This document shows positions 1-10,992 of a stretch of DNA of 32,540 nt, in pieces; the first letter of the stretch is position 1, and each line of letters opens with the position of its first letter. Below the pieces are notes generated by a model. The model was not told the DNA's origin and did not search any database. It worked only from the letters and a program-made list of their open reading frames with translations. The position numbers and the translations under genes are program-made. Origin of the DNA: Didymodactylos carnosus (lineage: Eukaryota > Rotifera > Eurotatoria > Philodinida > Philodinidae); NCBI GenBank assembly GCA_905250885.1, contig CAJNOQ010001369.1, positions 1 to 32,540 of the forward strand, written 5' to 3'.

Positions 1-1076
1 GACTATATAAAGAGAGACCAGTGAGAAAATAATAATATAAATATTCTGTGTTTCTTCACTAAATTCTACATTCTTTATACAGTTTCAGTTTAGCAAAATA
101 AAATGGTGAATGAATATTTCCCGAGTACTCACATGAGTAACTGACGATGAGTACTCACTGAGTAACAATACTCAGAAATTTTTAGTAGTACCAATATGAG
201 TACTCATGGACGAATTATGAGTAAAGGCGTACTCATCGTGTGAGTACTTTCACTAGAGTATAACTGCATACTTTTTCGTTTATTATGGTGAGGAAGATTT
301 TTCTATAATAAACTTAACATGAAAACATTTCGATTGTGAAATGCGCGTATACACACGTTTGTCTTTTTTTCGGAAAAAGTCGTGCCTGAGAGCGTCTACA
401 GTTGAGGGATTTTAATCAGCTTGACACAAAAGCTCTAAAACGCATATGGATGCATTTCCGTTCTCGAAAAAATTCGTTCTTTCGAGATCAAGAAACGCAC
501 CTGGACGTACTTATTTTTATTCTCATTGTTGAGATGAAAGTCTTTTTTGTTTTGTATATTACAATCCTCGATAAATAAACAAAATTAACGTACTTATTCT
601 TAATCAAAGTAAAGAATCTACGTGTAGGCACATCTGAGTCCAAACGGTTTTGTTATATCGAAATGAAAACAGATACTTCTCAACGATAAAATTTTCCATT
701 GTATTTTCACTCGATATTATTTCACAAACATTCTACATCGATATTGATTACATATACTAGAGTTTCCAAGACTTGTTAAGGTTCCATAAAGAGCTGGAAC
801 AACTTTGTTTTGAATATTAAGAACATACTGCATATACATCTTCCTTTCTATTTTATAAACAGTTGCTCGAAGAAGCTTTTGATCTGAGAAGAGATTATAC
901 ACGAATGATAGAAAACAGCTACAAAGTAGAAAACATAAACGACAAAAACGTGGAATTAAATCTCTCTTGTTGGTTGTTGATTTGTTTTCATGGATAGACG
1001 TTGTTATACACAAATAGTGAAATCATGTGAAAATTTCATTCTCTCGAAAATAGAATCGTTTCGTTATTCCCTAACG
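1..1076. other. Non-coding region downstream of LMO
   Basis: This stretch follows the LMO stop codon and probably includes its 3'UTR. Minus-strand AATAAA candidates occur near 516 and 277, but I cannot choose between them. It also holds the TGAGTA/TACTCA cluster at 123-247. I see no convincing gene; the minus-strand reading frame at 717-1013 has no recognisable domain. Confidence 0.5.
123..247. repeat. Cluster of TGAGTA/TACTCA motifs with palindromic GAGTACTC cores
   Basis: Nine occurrences of TGAGTA or its complement (one lacking the leading T) lie in 125 bp, at 123, 134, 148, 159, 169, 197, 218, 230 and 241. Three of them form the palindrome GAGTACTCA (123-131, 148-157, 197-206). Spacing is irregular, so this is not a simple tandem repeat. 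It could be decayed satellite, part of a transposon end, or a homotypic binding-site cluster. Confidence 0.6.
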
Positions 1077-1524
1077 TCAATAATTATCATCACCATTCAT
1101 ACTTAAAATTGAATGGGTCGATGAATCCATCAATGAAATGTTCGGTGCCTGATGTATGTGTGGGTGATGTTGTTGCAATGGTGTGGACGATGGTGGTTGT
1201 TGTTGTTGTTGTACATGTGAATGATGTGGATGATGCTGTTGATGATGACCTCTTGTCGATTTACTACCACGTTTCGCCCCGCCACCACGTTTAGTCGTTG
1301 TTGTACGCTCGTTCGTTATCGACGGTGATTTGAGTGGATGATCTTTTTCACAAAATAAATGTCCATGTACAAATACGTATCGATCGCCTGTCACTAAACG
1401 AGTTCGACATTTATAACAACAAAAACAATCTATATGATAATAATAATTTGGTGGCACACGCATCACTCGTTCTTGTGTTTGAATTATCTGACTACATGTT
1501 TGACACGGTTTACTACCATATATT
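1077..1524 (-). CDS. LMO coding exon 3 (LIM2 and His/Gln-rich tail)
   Basis: The acceptor is TTCATTTTAG before AATATATGG. It joins the phase-2 donor of exon 2 to restore the Arg of the LIM1-LIM2 linker (DYMR-IYGSKPC). The exon codes for LIM2, then a Thr/Lys/Gly/Arg patch, then tandem His and Gln runs, and a short acidic end (NGDDNY) before TGA. The CAA/CAC and CAT repeats behind the His/Gln runs are prone to length change. Confidence 0.93.
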
Positions 1525-4500
1525 CTAAAATGAAGAACAAAATAATAATCCGATTAATAGCTTATTTCTTAAAACATATATTTTAACTTTTATTTCTTGC
1601 TATTTATCAAGTAAACACCCTTATCACTTATCATTGTAAAAGAATCTTTGAAAAATGACGTCATCTATAAATATATGATGTTTCTCTAACAAAAGAAGAA
1701 TGTCTTCTATACTCTCGCGTTAAATCTAACCCTTTTTATTGAGCCTATTATTTATAGATGATCGATTATTAAATTAGTTTTCAATTATTTTGTGACAAAG
1801 AACGACCACACGTTCTTTTCCATTCTTTTATCATATTCTCTTTCAATAATTGATAAATCTTTTTTAAGCGATATATAGAAAAAATAACAAAGGAAAAACG
1901 GTAGAAAAAAAAATGCAGACACCTTTTAAAACCATTGAAAAATTTTCTGTTGGAAAGAATTAATTATGAACCTGGATCATAAATGAGTGAGAATCTAAGC
2001 GTGATTAGAACATAGAAAATGACTGAATTTCTTGCGTTTTTTTCATCGATATAAGGTTTCCAATTATTCTGGTCTATTTAGAAATACATCACAAAAATAT
2101 TTAAATGATTTTTTTGTTGCTGATGTAACTCGTCTATTTGTTTTGTTAACTTGAGTTACATCAAATGAAGCCCATTAAAACAGAACAAAGAGAAACCGTA
2201 GACGTTTTTTGTCTATGAAAATAGTTTTCTTTCTCTCTATATTTCATCTTCAAGAATTCAAATAAAAAGGTGTAGTTGGATAAAAGAACTAACACTACTA
2301 AGGGATCTTTTATTACGCAAAATTTGATTGTTTAGTTCGCTATGAATCACGACCGATGGAACGAACAATTGATGTTTTTTTCTGCTAAAGTTAATTATAC
2401 TGGTCTCCCAAACCAATACGACAAGCCGAAGAGATCAAAACAATCAGATGTGTCAGATTTCAAAGATAAATTGTCATGAACTGGTCAAAAGATTGGTCAA
2501 ATTAACGGAAAATAACAATATCGTACTTGGTTAAGAGATTATAAACAGTTTATTCTTCGCCTACGTGTTTAACGAGATTTCTCTCACTGATAGATGTGTT
2601 GGATACTGGAACAAATATTCTACTGCTCTTTCGCATAATACTGATGGTTTTCTCCTCTTAGAACAAACAAACCTAAATTCTTATAGATCTCTGTAACTTA
2701 ATGGAGAGAATCGAATACGTGGGTTATATCGTTCTAAACGTTTTGTTGAGCATCTGAGCACGTTAGAAAAATTCTTTTTGTGGACTTCAGATAACCCCTT
2801 AACTGACACTATATCCGTGCTTGACATTAATGATATTGATCAGCTCTGTGAATTTCCTGAATCCTTTTAATACTAATTTTTTCTTTTGCTAATTTTGCTA
2901 ATTTCAACAGTTGTATGCTGTAGTATTTCTGTTTTATTGATTTATTTTTATCGAAGTTTCTTATTTTATTCTTAAGTGTTATCGAGATGCTAGTCAGTAA
3001 CTGTTCTCTGATAATTATAATTTCTATGTATTATCTTACTCTTTTTTCTATTTTTTGGTGGTACGCCTGTGTGAAGACTTTTCCTGTAAGATTTATACGT
3101 AAACTTTTCTTTTGTACTGTAAGGACCCGACGAGTCACAGTTATTTTGCAAATATATAGATTATAGACAGTTTACTATGGAATGATTGCAAAATATCGGC
3201 ATGGATAAAAGAACTTTTCCTACCTCATATAATCATGTTTACATAATATGGTATTTTCTTTGGTAAAAAATGTATTTCCTAAATCTGATAACAAAAATCC
3301 ACAACTTTGACATCTCAAACAATTTACATGCCAATATCGTCCATTATTCAATCGATCATTTGTATAGAGTAAATATCTTTCTTGAATAAATTGATCACAT
3401 AGCGAACATAAAAATTTTCCTGTTACCCCTGTTGTCGGTAACATGTGTGATTCATAACGTGTCATTTGTGTCGGGGGTGGAAGCATTTTTGAATTAGAAT
3501 TTGTATCATTATACACAACATCCACATAACGAGATGAAGAAGATGAAGATTCAAATTTTGGCTGCATCATTGATTGATGCACAGTAGTTACTAATGGAGT
3601 TGCACCACCTAGAACACAGAAGGTTTTTTTAATTAATATTTTACAGTAATCATTCTCAGTCAATTTCTAACGGTGATGCGTTCATGCACACACATACACC
3701 TACCCCACTTTCAATTCATTTTCAATTACGATGATCGATGACGATAGATCTGTGTGTGTATATACGTAGACAGAGACACAGAATGAGAGAGAAAAATAGT
3801 TTCCGTCTTCTACTTGACATCTATCGTTCCAACAAAACAAAAAAAAAACAAAAAAAAATGAATAGAACCTTAAAAGTTTTTATATTAGCAGCAAGATTCG
3901 AACTAGATAGTAGTCATTATTCAAAAATTTAATTTCATTATTTGTACACGAGAGCAATCCAAATATGTTTTGACCATTATTCTAATAACCACTATTATTA
4001 TCACTAGAGATAGTGTGAAAAAAACAAAAAAACACACAGGGAAACCAATGATTCTTTCCTTAATATCAACCCACAAGTGCGAAGTGTAAGGAATACAAAG
4101 AAAACCATAGGAATTATATTCTATACGTAAATGAGGTGTTTGAAAACTAAAAACAACGTGAATCTCTGATTATGTCATTCTCCAGTGAATATGATGAGTG
4201 AATAAATACACCTTTCTTAAAGAGTATTTGTTAAAATAAAAACACATGAAAAGTTTTCACAGTAAACAAGCTATACATGAACTATTTCTGAGTTGTTTGT
4301 ATTATGTTTGTGTACGAAATTCTAGAGTAGAAATCTACAGAAGGTTCAGTTTATCTTCTATTTTTGACTGAGTTCGTTATTGAACACGTCCAGCTTGTGT
4401 GTGCCTTTATCTTACCTGTTCGTAACATTGTCTTTCTCTCTCTCTCTAACATATACACATATCTGCATAACCTAAACTGCACAAAGTCATATGCACATGG

Positions 4501-7500
4501 TATATTGTCAGTAAAAGAAATTGCTTCTCTTTCTATGCACACTGGTCGTCAATTAATGAATGAGAGGGGAGGAACGAAACGAAAAATTTTTTTTAAAAAA
4601 CTTCGAATATAGACAGCTGTGTGTTTTATCCTAATTAAACAAATTAGTTGAGCATATGCCATGGAAGAATAGAAAAAGGGAGAGAAAAATAGAACGGACT
4701 AGAAGTGGTAGTTAGAACAGAATTTTACCATTACAAAAAGATAATGAATAGTGGAGAGAGCAAGCAATGAAACCGGCAAATAAATATTGTCTCATTAGTA
4801 TACAGTGAGCATCCGATTTTGATCAATTATAGTGAAACAAAGATATACAATTAAGATTCAACTAATGAGAAAGGAAATGTAAAAATAATTAAAACTGATT
4901 ACGTTCAATTAACAACAGTATAAGTCCTATGATCAAAAGTTCTATAGAATTAACAGTCAGCATCGAGATTAAAAAAAATTTTCTCTCATCACAGTTCTGT
5001 CGTTTTTTAGTTAACAAAAAATTTCGTTTCTTTTTTCGTTCTTTGCACTGTTTTCTTTATACTATACTGCAATGAAAGGATCTAACGAACAATTGATCTA
5101 TTGTATAATTAGAAATGAACGAATTTTAACACATTATAATTACCTTTTGTAGATCATTAATAGTTCTATATATCTTCATTCTTCTAATACAAAGACGTTT
5201 GATGCAAAAAATTCTTTCATGATCGTCGGAATAATTTACAGCATAAGTAAGAGAATAAGAGCACTGTGATCGGATTTGAAGTTGTATAGTGAATATGAAA
5301 TCGACTTCTAAAGTGGTAATAACATGTTTCTAAGTTAAGAAAGTTTTGAATACTTCCAAACGAAAATATTTTCAATGTAAACTAATAAACATTAATTAAA
5401 ATGATCAATCGAATTCTTAGTATTTTTCTAATTTTTTTTTTGTCATCCTATCGATTATGAGCGACGTCTGATGTCGTTGTTCATATAATGAACATGATTG
5501 CCCGCAATAATTAAGAACGTGGACCGACTAATTGAAAAAAACAACAACAGTTTCTAATCTTATCGGAAGTTGTGTATTTCATTCTAGAAGAAGCAGTGCT
5601 CAATGACCCGTCTAGTATTTAGGACATCAAAGTTTCTAGGTTATTTTTTCAATAGTATGCAAAATGAAAGACATTATCGATAGATGCCGTTTTACTAATT
5701 AGATGATAATGAAATATTTTCGATATTGCATATACCTTTAGTCTTCATGTACGTATACAAACTGAAGACAATTTGAAAATTTTACAAAGACTTTTTTATA
5801 GTACCTCACTGAATGGGACGGTGTTTTTTCACTTCTTGTGTCAATTTTTTTCATAATAAATTGATTTGTCAAGTACACAATGTCGTTATATATATGTGTG
5901 TATTTAGCACATTTTTTTTAATTTATAGGAGTAAGGACAGCAAACACTCATACAAATAGAGAGATGACGTCGTTTTTCTCTCTCGTCTTTTCATTCACCA
6001 TCTTTAAATTATAGAGAGATTTATTCGATGTTTTTTTTTTTTTCTTCTTTTAATACATAAAGATGATTGTCATTTTTATTAAATGTTTTATGAAAGAATG
6101 AAAGAAAAGAGAAACAAAATAATATCCTAATGGAAGAATGAACGAATGATTCTCTCTCTCTTCGTTTTTTTTTTATTATTTTCATCAAGTATATACAAAC
6201 GAAGCTTAAAGTTGTCAAATGAATGAAGAGTGTGTTTTGGCATATTTTATCGATTATCACATATCATCATTATCATTAAAGAAGTAGATATTTTTTATAG
6301 TTAATAGAAAGAAAGAGAGCGAAAACAGTTTATATAGTCTATAGACTATACATACAGTATATAGCTACGTATCAGCTTCTATATATAGAGAGATACATAT
6401 AATATTATCAGTATATAGAAAGATAGAAAAAACCCACTTATAGTGTGTATGCACATAATCATTGAATTGATGAAAAAACATTTAGAATGTGCGTGTAGAT
6501 ATAGATAGGTTCTGTTCTTTCTCTTCATATCAGTACCTCGATAAAAAAATGAGTGAAGAGTGAGAAAGAATGAACATTCCGTTTTTCCTTTTTGTTGTAG
6601 AATGAATAGAGAGAAAGAAGGCTGTAGACGAAGTGTATGATTTAATCGACACATTTCGGATAAATAAAAATGCTTTTATCCTAATTGCATTGTCAAACAA
6701 ACAATAAGAAAACGTTAATATATTACGTAATCAATTTTTTTTATCCATAATACCGGGATCATTTTAGCCGCTTCTCTACTGATTATGTAAGCAATAAAAA
6801 ACTTTTGTACTGCATTTTCAACGCAGAAAAATGTTCGTTTTTTTTCTTAACTCATCTCAACGATAGTTAAGTGACACTCCGGGCTGATGAACTTTTTTAA
6901 CCGGACTGTGAATGGACTGAGAATTGACTGGGAGTGGAAAACAGAGGACTTGCCCAACTCTGACTAGTTTAACAGCTTTTATGATACAAAAATTTAAAAA
7001 ATCTCGTTTTTGGTTAAGCGTTTACCAGATGTTGTTGTAACGAATTTCCAGAAAGAAATAGCGATCTTCGAACTTTAAATTTTTCTCCTCTTCGTTAGAC
7101 GCCCTCCGCGAATCCTCCATATCGACAATTTTCTAACCCTAATACACAGCCTTTTCAGTTTTAGTTCTTCATATTTTGCGATATAAAAAAAGAGAAGGTA
7201 GTCATTTTGTAGCCCTAGAAAAGTTCTATCAACTAGTTACATTTAAAACTCATCATAACGACAAACAGAGCTTTGTTCTTCTACAGACTTTGTCAAAAAT
7301 TATGCTGGAGAACATGTTGAAAGTGAACTGATGATACACGAAAAGAAAGATGACACTGCGAAGTACTGAAGCTTACATTTCTACCACTTTGTTCTATGCG
7401 GTTGTGTTAAAAATAGTTCTTTTGTTGTGTTTTTGGGTTAGAAAATTGTCGATATGGAGGATTCGCAGTATTTCCTCTATATTTCTTTAATTATGGGATG

Positions 7501-10500
7501 TTATGTGTTTATTGTAGAGAACGGAACGGCGAATCTTGGGCAAAAAAAAGAACTGCAAGGAGCCTAAGGGAGAAAGGAAAAATTGAAAATACTAATGCCG
7601 GCATTTCTTCTGGGGACAGCAATATTTAGCGACTCTCTTCTCCCTAGCGCAATTAGACATAATCTTTCGTAATACTTCCCACCCTCTGGTTGATTACGTA
7701 AATTATGGACTCTCTCTAAGCGAGAAAGCTCTTTTGGAAAATAAGTATATCTACTTTAATATAATCAAAATTCATCTCTCTCTCTATCTAATTACGCAGG
7801 CTACAGACAGGAAAGGCAACAGAGCATTCAGCTCGTCATCAATGTTTTTGCGTGGGCGATTACTCTAAAGACTTGTGGTGGCGCCGCCATTACTAACAGT
7901 GTAGACCAAGCCTGAGCTTTTCTACGGTTTTGGATGCCCAACTGTACATTAAAATCTTGAACTCTTTCTTGCATATTTTAATTGAATGGAAATAAACATG
8001 ACATCATATCCACTTTTTTTACACATACCAGCCCTTTCTCTCTCATCTTTTTTACATGCTCAAAGCTCAGATGTGTTTCGCTTATCTCGTAGAAGGTTTA
8101 TTTTCTTCAAACTCACATAAAAAAGACGCGCATGCTCTTTCATACGCAAGAAAAAGGTCATCTGACACTTTTGCTTCATATAATGCACAAATAACTTTAT
8201 TAATAATATTTGTCAGTCGACCAGTAGATGTGTACATTTTTCTATGTCTCTGTTATCGTATACCTACACAAAATAAAACAAATGAATTTTGATGACTAAG
8301 CAAAGTAGTCAAATTTCTTTTTTACTTTTGTGTCATTTATGTATAGAGAAGCATCGATGTCAGCGAAGCATCTAAATCTTCGTCACTAAGTGTTTATCAC
8401 GTCAGAAAAATGGATATAGATCTCGTTACTAAAAGTTCCGAATTTTCAATTCTTTGAAAAAAAAATCATGGCGCTTTGAAGTGTTCAGATAAGAAGTATA
8501 CTTTACTCTCAATCAAGTAAATATTATTTGGGAGAAATAAGTCAATGGTGGTGTTAACCCGCTAATTTTGCCAGTGCATAATTGTTTTAACTATTGTCAG
8601 TTATTTGATAACACATACAAGCATACGCACATCACAAATGTATATTACGTTTCATTACAAACTGTATACTATACAGAATAGAAATATATGTAGAACGTAC
8701 AGGAAATAAAATAGCGGATTTTATTCCTTATGGTTAGTGTATTTTTTCTATCATTTTTGATGGCGATATGGAGTACAGCTAGATTTTTATGTTTTTTGTC
8801 TCATTCTAAAATCTAGTCTAGCTCTGAATATCTGGTTCATACATGCAATTTCTATTATTTTTTCATTAATTCTTTTAAACTTAGTATTACCACACTGCTA
8901 CTACCATATGTCATAATACACGAGTTTATGAATAACTGTCCATCATTTCGATGCTGAGCCTATGGACGTCTTCACTTTGCGCAATAACTATCTCTAATTG
9001 TTAAAACACACGACTGACTGTTTTTATTGGACATAATTAATATTGCTCATCTCTAAAATGAATTGACTCAAACTAAACTGATCAAAGTTACGTCATTTGA
9101 CGATCTCGAGGTAAATCTAGACCTAATTTAACATTATAGGGCAGGTGAGACGGAATCACCAAAAGTGACAAAGCTGAGAAATTTTTTGAGTCAGAGCAAT
9201 GGCACCGACAAAAGATTATTCCGACAACTATTGAATGTTATTTCTATCTCAGCATTAAATTCCTCGACACTTACGATTGATCAATGTATTCATGTCTCTA
9301 AAAAATTACAGAAATTTTTTCGAATAAACTTTCTTAACTGTCTTATAGCGAGAAGAGATATAAACCGTCGCAATTTGTCGAGCAAGAGAAACAAATCAAT
9401 AAAGGGATGCTTTACTTAAATGTAGAATTATTTTCAAAAGTAAGCTTCACAGCTTTAAAGATGTTTGTTCAGTTCAAATCTCCTAAGTTTTTGCGTTCAA
9501 CTATTATCGAAATGGAAATGTTCCGAGTTGAAAAATTATGTTGAACAAGGATATAAGAAAGTCATTGCTTTTAATGGTCTCTAGATACCTTCCAATCAGC
9601 AATTATCATTGGTTTGCATAATCGTTATGCGGATTGTGATTACTTTTTGTGTTGGAGTTTTTTCTAAGTAAATGGTAATTACAACTTGTACTAGTTCTTT
9701 TTCTCCTCCTACTCTCACCTGTTCATACTCAAATAATTGCTATCTTTCACTGTGAATACTAATTAAAAATATACTTACGTTAGTGTGAGAGAAAGCAAGA
9801 TATGGATAGATAAAATAGAAGAAAAAGGTGTGATGATTGTGCACAACACGATAAAAATACCACTAACAGCACGTTGAAAATAGCACAGTGCAACAGAATG
9901 AAGAGAAGAGAACCTTTCTCTCTTCTCGTACGTGTGTTTGTGTGTGTGTGTGTGTGTGTGTTAGTATTGGTTTATGCGTGTTCTGTTGTATCGTTTTGAT
10001 TATCTCATATCATGGATAAAGGTAAAATACGGCTATTTTAGACTGTTCTCTTCCTTTTGTCGTTATTTCACTTATAGAGTATCCGCACCTATTTTTTTCA
10101 TTCACTTCTTTCTTTTCTTGTCTTCTACCGTGTTAATGTAATCACGCACGGTGTTTGTACAAGAAACAATCAAGATTTTTTCTTCTCTTATTCTATACAC
10201 CTTTTTTTTTTCTTTTTTTTTCTAATTCAATAACGAAAGTTTGTGTATGTGTGACAATTAAGCACTAAATAAAAAAAACCATTAACAGCTTCCTCCATTA
10301 TAATTCTTTTAAGTAAGATTTATATCATGCACGAAATGAAACTAATAAGATAATCAAGCATAATCAGATATAACAACAAAATTAAAATTGTCACATCCTT
10401 CTCTTTTGTATAAGTTATTGACCTTTTTTCTTCTTTTCTTTTTTTTTAATAAAAAGAGAAAAAATACTTCTTTCACGTCAGCTGATGGGAACGTACACAA

Positions 10501-10959
10501 TTGAATTAATAGATGACATCAACACTTCTTGACATTTTTTGACCATTGAAGAAGAAGAAGAAAAAAAAATTCTCTATTTATCCATTATATCTAATAAGTT
10601 ACATGCGTCAATTAAAGTTTTGCATCCATTATCTTTTTAAAGTTTCGTTTATTTAAACCTATATTTATCTTATGTTAAAATCTTATTATATGAACAAATC
10701 ATTTCACAACTAAAATATAATTCTTTATGTACGTTATGAGGGCTATAGTAAAATATATCTTGTTTTCCTTCATTTATCATAATATTAAAAGATTTTATCC
10801 CTATAGACCATCTCAAATTGTTTGCATCAAATGACAATTTAAGGCAATTTTACAGATTGCCTTAATATATATTTTTTTCTCCTTAATATGACTTTTATAT
10901 ATCATCATAAAATACATTTTTATATTGTGCATAATCTGAACAACCCCGGGGGGGGGCGG

Positions 10960-10992
<33 letters not shown>

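Larger units (their letters stand above)
1525..3223 (-). other. LMO intron 2 (1,699 bp) carrying a LINE insertion
   Basis: This is a GT-AG intron between the two LIM-domain exons. More than half of it is accounted for by the LINE remnant at 2291-3202 and its duplicated target site. Without the element and one copy of the target duplication the intron would be about 774 bp. It also contains the 11-bp hairpin at 2121-2163. Confidence 0.85.

Noticed and set aside
1109..1294. Plus-strand frame rich in Val and Asp
   Set aside because: It is the antisense shadow of the His/Gln repeat of LMO exon 3.
3570..3570. Start of LMO at the internal ATG (MMQPKF)
   Set aside because: The exon has a clear acceptor at 3608, and an upstream ATG exon with the matching phase exists at 11949-11994. 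The internal ATG remains possible for an alternative transcript.
9165..9419. 84-codon plus-strand frame in LMO intron 1
   Set aside because: No recognisable domain, no splice partner and no neighbouring signal. It may be chance or a transposon remnant.
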